Positions 27,048 through 35,920 of a stretch of 64,000 nt of DNA are shown here, piece after piece. The notes beneath the pieces are model-generated. The model was given only the letters and a program-made list of their open reading frames with translations, made no database searches and had not been told where the DNA came from. The DNA comes from Kordiimonas marina (lineage in GTDB: Bacteria; Pseudomonadota; Alphaproteobacteria; Sphingomonadales; Kordiimonadaceae): assembly GCF_023006325.1 (NCBI RefSeq), contig NZ_JAINDF010000004.1:434001-498000 (forward strand), read 5' to 3'. The position numbers were made by a program, and so were the translations under genes. The number at the start of each line of letters is the position of its first letter. The stretch's first letter is position 1.

Positions 27048-28003
27048 CAGAAATTGGCCCTCAGGTCCATGCCGGTATATAGGCTCGCCACCTTGTCACC
27101 ATAGCCGTTGAACATCAGGGTCTTCCGGCGGCCGAATTCACCGATCCGGCGCTCGCGCTTCTGGCTCCAGCGCGGGTGGTCCACCTCGGGGTTCACGTTC
27201 GAATAGAAGCCGTACTCATTGGGCGCCGACATGTTCCAACTGGTCTTCGGCTTCGTGTCGGTGAAATGGATACGCACGATCGATTTGATCGACTTGAAGC
27301 CATATTTCCACGGCACCACGAGCCGAAGCGGCGCGCCGTTCTGGTTCGGCAGTTCCTTGCCGTAAAGCCCGACCGCGACGAAGGCCAGGTCATTCATGGC
27401 TTCATCCATGCGCAAGCCTTCCCGGTAGGGCCAGTCGAGCACCGGCCAGCGGATACCCGGCATCTGTTTCCGGTCCGCCAGTGTTTCGAAGGCAACATAC
27501 TTGGCCCCCGATTCTGGCCCCAGTTTCTTGAGAATCGACGCAAGCGGAACACCAACCCACGGGATGACCATCGACCAGGCTTCCACGCAGCGGTGCCGAT
27601 AAATTCTTTCTTCGAGCGCTGCGTAATCGACAAGGTCTTCGACCCCGAAGGTGCCCTTCTTTTCAACCATGCCGTCCACTTTCACAGACCATGGTGCCGG
27701 CCGAAGCTGCCAGGCGTTTTTGGCCGGATCGTCCTTGTGGGTGCCGAATTCGTAATAATTATTATAGCCCGTCACCGCATTATAGGGCGTCATCGTCTCG
27801 CCGGGGTCGAAATCGGTATGGCGGAAATTCAGCGGCTTGAGCACACGGTCGTCTGAGGCGAAAGCAGGCAGGCTCATAGCCAGCCCCGCGGCAAGTCCGC
27901 CCATCAGGCCGCTTTTCATGAAACGCCGGCGGTTCAGATAGATTTTCTCGGGCGTGACGCTAGCTTCGCCCTCTTCCCAACTTTCACGCGATTTAATCAA
28001 CAT
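27047..28003 (-). CDS. msrP: MsrP, molybdopterin-dependent protein-methionine-sulfoxide reductase catalytic subunit
   Basis: A 318-residue periplasmic molybdoenzyme. A twin-arginine signal ([20 protein letters not shown]) lies at residues 25-45. The molybdenum-ligand cysteine sits in [17 protein letters not shown], and the sulfite-oxidase fold continues with [20 protein letters not shown]. Length is standard. The ATG at 28003 has AAGGAG nine bases upstream; a GTG at 28009 is too close to that site. It reduces methionine sulfoxide formed by reactive chlorine or oxygen species. Divergent from the first PAS gene across about 155 bp. Confidence 0.96.
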   Translation of the reverse strand: MLIKSRESWEEGEASVTPEKIYLNRRRFMKSGLMGGLAAGLAMSLPAFASDDRVLKPLNFRHTDFDPGETMTPYNAVTGYNNYYEFGTHKDDPAKNAWQLRPAPWSVKVDGMVEKKGTFGVEDLVDYAALEERIYRHRCVEAWSMVIPWVGVPLASILKKLGPESGAKYVAFETLADRKQMPGIRWPVLDWPYREGLRMDEAMNDLAFVAVGLYGKELPNQNGAPLRLVVPWKYGFKSIKSIVRIHFTDTKPKTSWNMSAPNEYGFYSNVNPEVDHPRWSQKRERRIGEFGRRKTLMFNGYGDKVASLYTGMDLRANF

Positions 28004-28094
28004 CGGCACAATCTCCTTACCTGCAGCTTATCAACTGGCTGGTAACGGTCCAGTAACGTCTTGTTGCAAGAATGGTGAGATAGCGGGACTGAGT

Positions 28095-28127
28095 TTGTTG
28101 TCCGCCGCTGAAAAAAATATATATAAC
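28095..28127 (+). promoter_or_regulatory. Promoter of the first PAS gene
   Basis: TTGTTG (28095-28100), 17-base spacer, TATATA (28118-28123) overlapping TATAAC (28122-28127). A good sigma70-like match about 35 bp before the ATG. Confidence 0.55.
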
Positions 28128-28158
28128 GCCCCGGTAAAAAGTTAGTGGAAGCCCCTTT

Positions 28159-28737
28159 ATGAAAACTGCCAGCATCGATGACCTGTGCTTCGATGATGCC
28201 GCAACGACCATGTACGACTATTGGTTATCGTTGCCACGCCCTGAGGGACAGGTGTGTCCGAAACGGTCGGATTTCGATTTCGACCAAGTCAAGGAAATCG
28301 ACGGCAGCATTTATCTGAGTGAATGGGTGTCCGAGGATGTGCTCGCCGTGGCGCGCTGTGGCGATGACATCAACAAATTCATCGGCGCGGACCTGACCGG
28401 CATCAACATGCTGCAGATCTCGATCGGTGAAACCCAGGAACGCGAAACCGCTTACTATCATTTGCTGAGACAGACACCGTGCGCCGGTGTCCTTTGCCGC
28501 GGATCCGTTGACATCAAGGGACAGCGCGCCCGTTATTTCGTCTTGCATTTGCCACTGCTCGATTACGCCAACAGGCCCCATTATTTGATTGGTGTCGGCC
28601 GAGTATTCGATTTTGACGGCCCGGGATCTTATGCCGCCAACCGGATTAACGATGCTGTCGTTCTCGAACGCAAACTGGTCGACATCGGCGCAGGGCTTCC
28701 CCCTGGGTTTGAGCCAAGCCAGAAATCCGTAGCGTAA
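28159..28737 (+). CDS. PAS_5-type PAS domain protein, copy 1
   Basis: A 192-residue soluble protein made of one alphaproteobacterial PAS domain. The family pattern is clear: YWLSLPRPEGQVCPKRSDFD at the start, VKEIDGSIYLSEW, then FIGADLTGINMLQI. No output domain is attached. Compared with copies 2 and 3 it is the most divergent: GTVLDRL is replaced by GDDINKF and FVYRTIQLPL by YFVLHLPL. Closest guess is a sensory or adaptor protein; no ligand residues can be named. ATG at 28159 follows GGAAG, and a terminator lies 130 bp downstream. Confidence 0.85.
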   Translation: MKTASIDDLCFDDAATTMYDYWLSLPRPEGQVCPKRSDFDFDQVKEIDGSIYLSEWVSEDVLAVARCGDDINKFIGADLTGINMLQISIGETQERETAYYHLLRQTPCAGVLCRGSVDIKGQRARYFVLHLPLLDYANRPHYLIGVGRVFDFDGPGSYAANRINDAVVLERKLVDIGAGLPPGFEPSQKSVA

Positions 28738-28869
28738 ATTAGCGCTTGCCTATTCCCAAAGGCAGCCTAAAACTTGACACGCCTTGAGACGAGCCACACC
28801 GCAGAAAACAAAGCTCCCGCGTGTGACACATAAATACTGAGTACGCCTTTTCCGGTCCGAAATTAAATA

Positions 28870-28892
28870 AAGACCGAAAAGGTCTTGTTTTT
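28870..28892 (+). terminator. Intrinsic terminator after PAS copy 1
   Basis: AAGACC (28870-28875), five-base loop, GGTCTT (28881-28886), then GTTTTT. Confidence 0.7.
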
Positions 28893-28921
28893 CTATCGCT
28901 TGAAATCAAGTGCAGGTTAGT

Positions 28922-28949
28922 GCCAAGGTGCCTTGGCTGTTTTATTTAT
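28922..28949 (+). promoter_or_regulatory. Palindrome with T-rich tail just before PAS copy 2
   Basis: GCCAAGG (28922-28928) and CCTTGGC (28931-28937) are perfect arms around TG, followed by TGTTTTATTT. It is either an operator or a terminator-like attenuator; it lies 37 bp before the ATG. Confidence 0.45.
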
Positions 28950-28973
28950 TACCCCTAAAGGCCGCGTTTATTT

Positions 28974-29567
28974 ATGAACGAAGCGCTCCAGATGCTACGC
29001 CATTCTAAAGCCACCCAGGACCTGGTGCGCTTTTGGCTCAATCTGCCGCGCCCCGAAGGCCAGGTCTGCCCTAAGCGTTCAGACTTTTCTTCCGCCCAGA
29101 TCAACGGGGCGCTTCCGGAAGTTTTCCTCAGTGAATGGTACAGCGAAGACGTACTGGCCATTGTTCAGGCAGGCACCGTGCTCGACCGGCTGTTGGGGCT
29201 CGACATTACCGGGCACAATATCTTCGATATCCTGCCGGAAGAACTGAAGGAGCCCGAACGCATCTATTATCGTGCGCTTAGGGACCAGCCGTGCGCCGGG
29301 CTCATCACCCGAAGCGCCAATAACCTGCGCGGCAAACCCTTTGTCTACCGCACCATCCAGCTGCCGCTTCTGGACCCGTTCGGCAAGGTGCACTATTTCG
29401 TCGGCACCGGCGCCGCGCTCGAAGGCAAACAGCTGGAGCAGGAATTCGGCCAGACCAATTTCAAAAGCATCCGGCTGCTGGAGCGGCGGTTTTTCGATAT
29501 CGGCGCCGGCGTGCCGGGTGACGACAAGCTGGGCGAGACCATTCTGGACTTCCAGCCCCATCGCTGA
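28974..29567 (+). CDS. PAS_5-type PAS domain protein, copy 2
   Basis: A 197-residue paralogue of the neighbouring genes. It shares with copy 3 long identical stretches: FSSAQINGALPEVFLSEW, VQAGTVLDRL, LRDQPCAG, FVYRTIQLPL and DPFGKV-YFVGTG, and with all three the ending FFDIGAG. The PAS core is followed by an RLLERRFFDIGAGVPG tail typical of this family. No output domain, signal peptide or membrane segment is present. The ribosome site is weak (AAAGGCC). Expression may depend on the palindrome just upstream. Function not known. Confidence 0.85.
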   Translation: MNEALQMLRHSKATQDLVRFWLNLPRPEGQVCPKRSDFSSAQINGALPEVFLSEWYSEDVLAIVQAGTVLDRLLGLDITGHNIFDILPEELKEPERIYYRALRDQPCAGLITRSANNLRGKPFVYRTIQLPLLDPFGKVHYFVGTGAALEGKQLEQEFGQTNFKSIRLLERRFFDIGAGVPGDDKLGETILDFQPHR

Positions 29568-29745
29568 CACGCGCATTTTCGCACCAAACACCCTAAGCAC
29601 CTGCGTGACCGAACCTTTTACCAAGCTCAACCACAACGCTTGATAAATTCGCGCATTCAGATACATTGAGGGCCGTTCCCGCAACCTCGCCAAGCGCGGA
29701 AACCTGTACCCGTACGCCACAACAGACAAAAAGACCCAATGCCCC

Positions 29746-30333
29746 ATGTATGAAGAGCTGACAGCGCTCAACCACTCAAAAGCAACCGAATATCTGATCC
29801 AATTCTGGTTAAAACTTCCACGCGAAGCGGGGCGGGTTTGTCCGAAGCGCGCCGACTTTTCCTCAGCGCAGATCAACGGTGCCTTGCCGGAAGTTTTCCT
29901 CAGCGAATGGCAGGACGACAAGCTTGTCGTCGTCCAGGCGGGAACGGTGCTTGACCGCCTGATCGGCCTCGACATGACGGGCCGGAATATATTCGACATC
30001 TTGCCCGAGCCCCTGCGCATCCCTGAGACGCTCTATTACCGGCAACTGCGTGACCAGCCCTGCGCCGGGATGATCAGCCGCAGCACCATAGACTTCCGGG
30101 AACGCCCCTTTGTCTACCGCACCATCCAGCTGCCGCTTATGGACCCGTTCGGCAAGGTCCGCTATTTCGTCGGCACAGGTTATGAAGTCCCGCGCGATGA
30201 GCTGATCGCCAAATTGGGGGCCGAGGCTGTCGACCATACCAATCTGGTTGAACGCGAATTTTTCGACATTGGCGCCGGCGTGCCTGACAGCAAAAGCGAC
30301 ACCGCAGGGGATGCCCCCTCGCAAAAGCTTTAA
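29746..30333 (+). CDS. PAS_5-type PAS domain protein, copy 3
   Basis: A 195-residue paralogue, closer to copy 2 than to copy 1. It begins MYEELTALNHSKATEYLIQF and holds the same motifs (CPKRADFSSAQINGALPEV, DRLIGLDMTGRNIFDILPE). No clear Shine-Dalgarno sequence precedes the ATG at 29746, and an out-of-frame ATG lies six bases before it. The stop codon TAA overlaps the stop of the convergent astB. It presumably has a sensory or regulatory role, but no partner is evident. Confidence 0.85.
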   Translation: MYEELTALNHSKATEYLIQFWLKLPREAGRVCPKRADFSSAQINGALPEVFLSEWQDDKLVVVQAGTVLDRLIGLDMTGRNIFDILPEPLRIPETLYYRQLRDQPCAGMISRSTIDFRERPFVYRTIQLPLMDPFGKVRYFVGTGYEVPRDELIAKLGAEAVDHTNLVEREFFDIGAGVPDSKSDTAGDAPSQKL

Positions 30334-31664
30334 CGCTGGAAGTCGTACACACTGCCCAGTTGCAGGATCTGGGTCAGCTCATCCAGGGCCGCAAAGCTTT
30401 CTTCCATCAGTTTCGGGTCCGCCAGGTCATCCGGCATCAGCCGGTCACGGTAATGGCGCTTCGCCCAAACCCTTAGCGTTTCCAGCCGGGCATCATCCAG
30501 AATAGTGTTGCCGCCCATGGCGGCCCTGTCGTCATCCGACAGCGCGACCCGCAGCCTCAGGCACGCGGGGCCGCCGCCGTTGCGCATACTTTGGCGCACA
30601 TCCAGATAGTCGGCATGGTGAATGGTGCCGCCGGTGGCGATCAGCTCCTCCACATAGAGGCGGGTGGACGGCGTCTCCTTCACCTCCGATGGCAGGATCA
30701 GCGTCATGCCCTTGCGGCCGGGCACCGTGACGAGCTGGCTGTTGAACAGATAGGACTTCACCGCGTCCTCCAGCGGCACCTTCGCCTTGGGCACTTCGAT
30801 GAAGGCGACCTGCGTGCCATCCATGGCATCACGGATGGTATCCTGCAGCTTGGGCACCTCGGTGAAGGCTTCCTCATGATAGAAGAAGACATTCTTGTTA
30901 TTGACCGCCACCACATCGTTATGGAAAGCACCCGCGTTGATCGCCGCCGGGTTCTGGCGCACGAACAGCGCCTTGCCGGGCTTGATACCGTGCTGGCGGG
31001 CAAGCGCCTTTGAGGCTTCCATGGTCTGGCGGCCCGGGTAGGTCAGTTCCTTTGCGGTCTCGAACGCGCCACGGCCATAGACGAACAGCTCCACGCCGGG
31101 CTCGCCATAATCGGCGCACAGGCGGTTATGGTTGGCCGCGCCCTCGTCGCCCATATGGACCCCGCCCTCAAGCGGGGCGTGGTGGGTGAAACGCTCCCCT
31201 TCCGGGAACATCACCTTGAGGATGCGGGCGGTCGTCGGCGCCTCGATCGAGCGGTGATACATGGCAGCAAGGTTCGCGGGGGTGAAATGGGTCCGGCCAT
31301 CCAGTGTGTCCGGCGCGGGCGATATGGTGGCCGCGTTCGCGGTCCACATCGCGGCGGAGGACGCCACGTTGGCGATAAGCGCCGGGCTGGATCTCCAGGC
31401 CTCCGTCAGGATTTCCGCATCCGAGCCGGTAAAGCCATGCGCCCGGAGCGTGCTGAGGTGCGGCCGGTCATGGGGCGGCAACACCCCCTGGATGAGACCA
31501 AGCGAGCGCAAATGCGCCGCCTTGTCGAGCCCCTGCAACACGCCCTCAAGCGGGTTGGCCACCTGCCCCCGGTTGCTGGCCGACGCCACATTGCCGTAAG
31601 AAAGCCCGGCGTAATTGTGTGTCGGACCGACGAGACCGTCGAAATTGACTTCCTGCCACGCCAT
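30330..31664 (-). CDS. astB: N-succinylarginine dihydrolase
   Basis: A 444-residue enzyme of the arginine succinyltransferase (AST) pathway, converting N2-succinylarginine to N2-succinylornithine, ammonia and CO2. It is a guanidino-modifying amidinotransferase-fold protein; NFDGLVGPTHNYAGLSYGN opens it, with FHNDVVAVNNKNVFFYHEEA in the middle (catalytic His) and MRNGGGPACLRLRVAL at the catalytic Cys near the end. ATG at 31664 has AAGGAG upstream. It is last of the ast genes here, 42 bp after astD. Confidence 0.96.
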   Translation of the reverse strand: MAWQEVNFDGLVGPTHNYAGLSYGNVASASNRGQVANPLEGVLQGLDKAAHLRSLGLIQGVLPPHDRPHLSTLRAHGFTGSDAEILTEAWRSSPALIANVASSAAMWTANAATISPAPDTLDGRTHFTPANLAAMYHRSIEAPTTARILKVMFPEGERFTHHAPLEGGVHMGDEGAANHNRLCADYGEPGVELFVYGRGAFETAKELTYPGRQTMEASKALARQHGIKPGKALFVRQNPAAINAGAFHNDVVAVNNKNVFFYHEEAFTEVPKLQDTIRDAMDGTQVAFIEVPKAKVPLEDAVKSYLFNSQLVTVPGRKGMTLILPSEVKETPSTRLYVEELIATGGTIHHADYLDVRQSMRNGGGPACLRLRVALSDDDRAAMGGNTILDDARLETLRVWAKRHYRDRLMPDDLADPKLMEESFAALDELTQILQLGSVYDFQR

Positions 31665-31706
31665 CTGCGTGTCTCCTTACTTGCCTGCCGCCCGCGCGGA
31701 TCAGCC

Positions 31707-33173
31707 TCAGTCCAGCTTCAGCCCCTTGGGGGGCGCGGCCACGACAACGCGGCCTTCGGCCTGTTCCATGGTCGCCACCGCATAGGCGCAATAGTCGGCG
31801 GCATAATAGGCGCTCGGGCGGTGGTTGCCCGACCAGCCGATACCGCCGAACGGCGCGGTCGAGGCCGCCCCCGTCAGCTGCTGGTTCCAGTTGACGATGC
31901 CGGCCTTCGCGCGCGGGTAAAACTGGTCATACAAAGCCCGGCTATCGGAGATCAGCCCCGACGCGAGCCCGTAACGGGTGTTGTTAGCCTCCCGGATGGC
32001 GTCCTCGAAATCCTTGACGCGGATCAACTGCAGGAACGGCCCGAACACTTCTTCGTCCGGGCGGTCCTTTACCGCCGTCACATCGATGAGGCCTGGGGTG
32101 ATATAAGCATCCCCGCGCTCCAGCCGCTCAGCGCGGCAGAGCACACGCCCGCCGGACGCCTCAAGCCGGGCTTGCGCTTCCAGCACCTTACCGGCCGCCC
32201 CGGCGGACACGAGCGGACCCATATAGGCCTCTTCCGCATCATTCCAGGCGCCGACCGTGATGCCGTCCATGGTGGCCATCAGGGTATCGACAAATTCATC
32301 CCCGGCTTCCCCGTTCGGCACGATCAGGCGGCGGGCGCAGGTGCAGCGCTGGCCGGAGGACACGAACGCCGACAGGATGGTCATCACCGCCGCCGCTTGC
32401 GTGTCTTCCACCTCATGGACGATCAGCGGGTTGTTGCCGCCCATCTCCAAGGCCTGGATGACATTGGGCCGATCCACCAGCGTGCGGGAAATGGCAAGGC
32501 CGGTGTTGGCGCTGCCGGTAAACAAAAGCCCATCGATGCCGGGGTTGGCCACAAGGGCCGCGCCGGTGTCACGCCCGCCCTGGATGAGGTTGATCACACC
32601 CTTCGGCAGGCCGGCACCATCCCATATTTCGACCATCAGCTCGGCCACCGCAGGCGTCAGCTCGCTCGGTTTGAACACCACGGTATTGCCAGCGATCAGC
32701 GCGGGCACGATATGGCCGTTCGGCAGGTGGCCGGGGAAGTTATAGGGGCCGAACACCGCCATCACACCGTGCGGCCGGTGCGTCAGCCGCGCGCGGATGG
32801 CGCCGTTCACCGCCTCGCGGCTGCCAGTGCGTTCGTCATAGGCCTTCAGCGAAATCTCGACCTTGTTGATCATCGCCGTGGCTTCGCCGGTTGCATCCCA
32901 CAGCACCTTGCCCGCGTCCTTGGCGATCAGCTCAGCGAGTTCGTCCTTGCGCGCGGTCAGCCCCTTGGCGTAGGCGCGGACGATCTCGATCCGGCGCTCA
33001 AGCGGCGTCATCGCCCAGCTATCGAAAGCGGCCTGGGCGGCTTCCACCGCCGCGGCCACCTGGGCCGCGGATGCCGCGAACCCTTCCCACAGCATGCTGC
33101 CGTCCGCCGGGTTGATGGAGGTGAAAACCTCGCCTTCGCCCGCCATCCATTCACCGCCGATAAAATGCGTCAT
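31707..33173 (-). CDS. astD: Succinylglutamate-semialdehyde dehydrogenase
   Basis: A 488-residue NAD-dependent aldehyde dehydrogenase of the AST pathway, oxidising N-succinylglutamate semialdehyde to succinylglutamate. ALDH motifs are visible: GPYNFPGHLPNGHIVPALIA, the Glu region LEMGGNNPLIV, and the catalytic Cys in SGQRCTCARRLIVP. Placement between astA and astB makes the assignment firm. GGGAG precedes the ATG. It starts 24 bp after astA ends. Confidence 0.95.
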   Translation of the reverse strand: MTHFIGGEWMAGEGEVFTSINPADGSMLWEGFAASAAQVAAAVEAAQAAFDSWAMTPLERRIEIVRAYAKGLTARKDELAELIAKDAGKVLWDATGEATAMINKVEISLKAYDERTGSREAVNGAIRARLTHRPHGVMAVFGPYNFPGHLPNGHIVPALIAGNTVVFKPSELTPAVAELMVEIWDGAGLPKGVINLIQGGRDTGAALVANPGIDGLLFTGSANTGLAISRTLVDRPNVIQALEMGGNNPLIVHEVEDTQAAAVMTILSAFVSSGQRCTCARRLIVPNGEAGDEFVDTLMATMDGITVGAWNDAEEAYMGPLVSAGAAGKVLEAQARLEASGGRVLCRAERLERGDAYITPGLIDVTAVKDRPDEEVFGPFLQLIRVKDFEDAIREANNTRYGLASGLISDSRALYDQFYPRAKAGIVNWNQQLTGAASTAPFGGIGWSGNHRPSAYYAADYCAYAVATMEQAEGRVVVAAPPKGLKLD

Positions 33174-33197
33174 GACTGAGTACTCCCTACTGTCCTG

Positions 33198-34244
33198 TTA
33201 TTTGGTTTGTGCCGTGGTGCGGATGCGGTCGATCGGGCTGTAGCGAAGGTCATCCCCCTCATTCAGCTCCAGCAGTTGTGCCGCCTCGTATGGCATCCAC
33301 TGCCCGCTTGAGCCCTCAATCACATTGGTGAGCACGACGCGGAAATTTTCAAGCGACGGATTGCAGGCCAGATGCTTCGGGTCATGCCCCTCGCCTTCAA
33401 CCGTCCCGCCGAGCGTACCGCCGATGCTTTTGCGCACGGTCCAGATACCGCGCCGGTGCACCTCATAGGCCGGGCCGCCATCGAAAATATCGACCGCGCC
33501 CGAGAAGCGGAACCCTTCGTTTTCCAGAAGTTTGATCGCGGGCCGTGCGCTGTCATGCGGCTTGCCGATGACATTGCGCGCCGCTTCCGGCAATAGCGCC
33601 CGATAGATGGGGAACTTGGGCATAAGATCGGCGATAAACTGGCTGTTGCCACGGCCGTTGATCTCATCCGCCGTTTTGAAGTCCATCTGGAAGAAATGAC
33701 GGCCGATCGCCTCCCAGAAGGGTGAGTTGCCCTTGTCGTCAATCCAGCCGCGGATTTCCGAAATCACCGCGTCGGAGAAACGGTCCGGGTGCGCCGCCAT
33801 CAGAAGATAGCGCGCCTTTGAAAGCAGTTTGCCCAGCTTGCCGACCCTATAGTCCGGGTCCAGGAACAGTGTCGCCACCTCGGTGGTGCCGACAAAATCG
33901 TTGGAAAGCTGGAGGATTTCGGTATCGACCCTGAGTTCCGGGTCATGGGAGACCTGGGTCACGTGCAGGATGCGGTAGCTGTAGAAAGGCTGGTCGAGCC
34001 CGACACCGGAGATCAGCGCGCTGGTGCCCGCGATCACGCCCTTCTTCACGTCTTCCAGCACTAGCAGGTACGAACGCTTATCGGTCAGGCCCACGGGGGC
34101 CGAAAAAGCCACCAGCGATTCGGTCACCTTTTTCTCAAGGCTGGACCGGTGGTCCGGCAGGGTCGTCAGTCCCGTGCCGGTCTTCTTGGCAAGCTCAAGG
34201 AGGCCATCGATATCCTCCATTCGTGCGGGTCGCACCACAAACAT
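33198..34244 (-). CDS. astA: Arginine N-succinyltransferase
   Basis: A 348-residue enzyme that transfers succinyl from succinyl-CoA to the alpha-amino group of arginine, the first AST step. It has the GNAT-like AstA pattern: MFVVRPARMEDIDGLLELA, then TTLPDHRSSLEKKV, TEVATLFLDPDYRVGKLGKL and GRHFFQMDF. Some bacteria have two-subunit AruF/AruG versions; only one gene is seen here. The ATG at 34244 has GGAGGGAAATTTC before it, so the upstream in-frame start at 34259 is unlikely. It is followed by astD and astB on the same strand. Confidence 0.95.
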   Translation of the reverse strand: MFVVRPARMEDIDGLLELAKKTGTGLTTLPDHRSSLEKKVTESLVAFSAPVGLTDKRSYLLVLEDVKKGVIAGTSALISGVGLDQPFYSYRILHVTQVSHDPELRVDTEILQLSNDFVGTTEVATLFLDPDYRVGKLGKLLSKARYLLMAAHPDRFSDAVISEIRGWIDDKGNSPFWEAIGRHFFQMDFKTADEINGRGNSQFIADLMPKFPIYRALLPEAARNVIGKPHDSARPAIKLLENEGFRFSGAVDIFDGGPAYEVHRRGIWTVRKSIGGTLGGTVEGEGHDPKHLACNPSLENFRVVLTNVIEGSSGQWMPYEAAQLLELNEGDDLRYSPIDRIRTTAQTK

Positions 34245-34353
34245 GAAATTTCCCTCCAAAGTCCGGGCAACTGATCAGGGCCCCGGGTGCCTTATTGCGG
34301 TCTATCCGCCGCTTGTTTGCCTGACGTCCCTTCCCGGATGTCAGGCCCAAATG

Positions 34354-35613
34354 TCAGGTCTTGGCCTTCACCACGGCGTCCAGGCCGCCGCTTGCGAAAG
34401 CGAAAAGGATGAGCGCGGACAGCTTCGCCCGCTCCGAAAAACTTTCCGGGATCATGAATTCGTCCGCGCTGTGGATAAGCCCGCCCCGCACGCCGAGCGT
34501 ATCCACATTCGGCAGGCCCGCCGCCGCCAGATTGTTGCCTTCGCAACAGCCGCCGGTGGGCACATAATTGATGTCGATATCGAGCGCGGCCCCGCAGGCG
34601 CGGATCGCTTCCATCAGCTTGAGGTTGGCATCCGACAGCGCCTTGGGCGGCCGGTTGATACCACCATAAAGATGAACGTCATAGCCGTCCCGGCCCTGCC
34701 AGTCCCTGATGATGGCGGCGACCTGGGCTTCGAACCATGTGGCGTCCTCGGGTTCCTTCAGCCGCACATTGAAGCGGCACAGCGCCATATCCGGCACCAC
34801 ATTGGGCGCGACCCCGCCTTTTATCACCGCCGGGTTGACCGTCAGTTCCGGCCTGCCGTCCGTCAAAGCCGCCAGCCTGCCGATCATGTCGGCGAGCGCA
34901 ACCACCGCGTTGCGGCCGTTATGGAACTCCCGGCCTGCATGGACCGCCTTGCCGTGGACAACAAGCGTATAGTTGCCGCTGCCCTTGCGGGCACCCGCAA
35001 GCGTGCCGTCAGCGAGCGCGGGTTCATAGGTCATGCCGATATCCGCCGCCTTCGCGCGCTCCATCAGGATCGGCGCGGAGGCGAGTGAGCCGGTTTCCTC
35101 ATCCGGCGAAAGCAGCACTTCCCAGCCGACAGACGGTGCCATGTCCGTCGCTTCAAACGCCTTGAGGGCGTTCAGCATCACAAGGACACCGCCTTTCATG
35201 TCGGCGACACCGGGGCCATTCAGACGGCCATCATCAAGCCAGACCGGCTGTTGAAACGCGCTATCCTTTGGGAAGACCGTATCTGTATGGCCGGTCATCA
35301 GCACGCGTCGGTTAGCCGAAGGGCGCTTGAAGAGGCGGATCATGCGGCCGTTCTTGACGGAGACCGGCACCCCCGCTTCATCGACCATTTCCGTGTCGGC
35401 CAAATCGATCAGCTCGATCTCGGCGCCCAGGGGTTCAAACGCCTTGAGAATCTCTGCCTCCATTTTGGCGAGGCCCTCAAGGTTCCGGCTGCCGCTGTTG
35501 ATGCGCGACCAAGTCTGAACGGTCGCCACCATATCGTCCTGGCGGGCGTCCAAACTATTCAGGGCGTCTTGGATTTGGGGAGTGGCAAAAAGCGATCTGA
35601 AGTCAACCGACAT
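34354..35613 (-). CDS. M20-family metallopeptidase/amidohydrolase in the ast locus
   Basis: A 419-residue M20 dizinc hydrolase (carboxypeptidase G2/ArgE-like). Metal ligands are readable: TGHTDTVFP (His, Asp), GVADMKGGVLVMLNAL (Asp), SPDEETGSLASAP (Glu-Glu), and a final His in GGLIHSADEFMIPES; the dimerisation domain holds HAGREFHNGRNAV. No signal peptide. It is first of the four-gene row before astA. The ATG at 35613 with GGAG upstream fits the family; the frame is open to 35724. Since no astE is seen, it may perform the last step, cleaving succinylglutamate, or hydrolyse an acylated amino acid or dipeptide feeding the pathway. This role is inference. Confidence 0.85.
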   Translation of the reverse strand: MSVDFRSLFATPQIQDALNSLDARQDDMVATVQTWSRINSGSRNLEGLAKMEAEILKAFEPLGAEIELIDLADTEMVDEAGVPVSVKNGRMIRLFKRPSANRRVLMTGHTDTVFPKDSAFQQPVWLDDGRLNGPGVADMKGGVLVMLNALKAFEATDMAPSVGWEVLLSPDEETGSLASAPILMERAKAADIGMTYEPALADGTLAGARKGSGNYTLVVHGKAVHAGREFHNGRNAVVALADMIGRLAALTDGRPELTVNPAVIKGGVAPNVVPDMALCRFNVRLKEPEDATWFEAQVAAIIRDWQGRDGYDVHLYGGINRPPKALSDANLKLMEAIRACGAALDIDINYVPTGGCCEGNNLAAAGLPNVDTLGVRGGLIHSADEFMIPESFSERAKLSALILFAFASGGLDAVVKAKT

Positions 35614-35920
35614 GATAGCTCCGGTCGTATGACAAATTCTGTCGATGTGCTCCCGTCCACAGAGATACGGGACACACCGCCTCAGGTCAAGGCTAGTAGG
35701 GCCTACCCTAAACCTTTCGGTCAAAACTTAAACCATAGACCCGCTAATCTTTCAGCTCGTCGTTCCATATACTCGGTTTATCGCAGCGCAACCGTGAGAA
35801 GAGACGTTTTGCGATAATATGAAAAAAAACATGAGGAACCGGGTCCTTCGGAATGTCTAAAAAATAGCGGCGTGGGACCTGCAAGCTAAACGACAGCTAA
35901 ACTAACAGCGAGGAAATTCT
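35614..35920. other. Divergent control region between the ast locus and a LuxR-type gene
   Basis: About 300 bp without a gene. It contains a leftward promoter candidate at 35663-35690 and, just before the rightward regulator, the direct repeat AGCTAAAC at 35884-35891 and 35895-35902, spaced by one helical turn (11 bp). Confidence 0.5.
35663..35690 (-). promoter_or_regulatory. Possible promoter of the M20-astADB operon
   Basis: On the minus strand TTGACC (35690-35685), 16-base spacer, GTATCT (35668-35663), 50 bp before the M20 start. Confidence 0.4.

Noticed and set aside
28974-30333. PAS copies 2 and 3 as an assembly duplication
   Set aside because: They differ at many codons and their flanking DNA is unrelated, so they are true paralogues.
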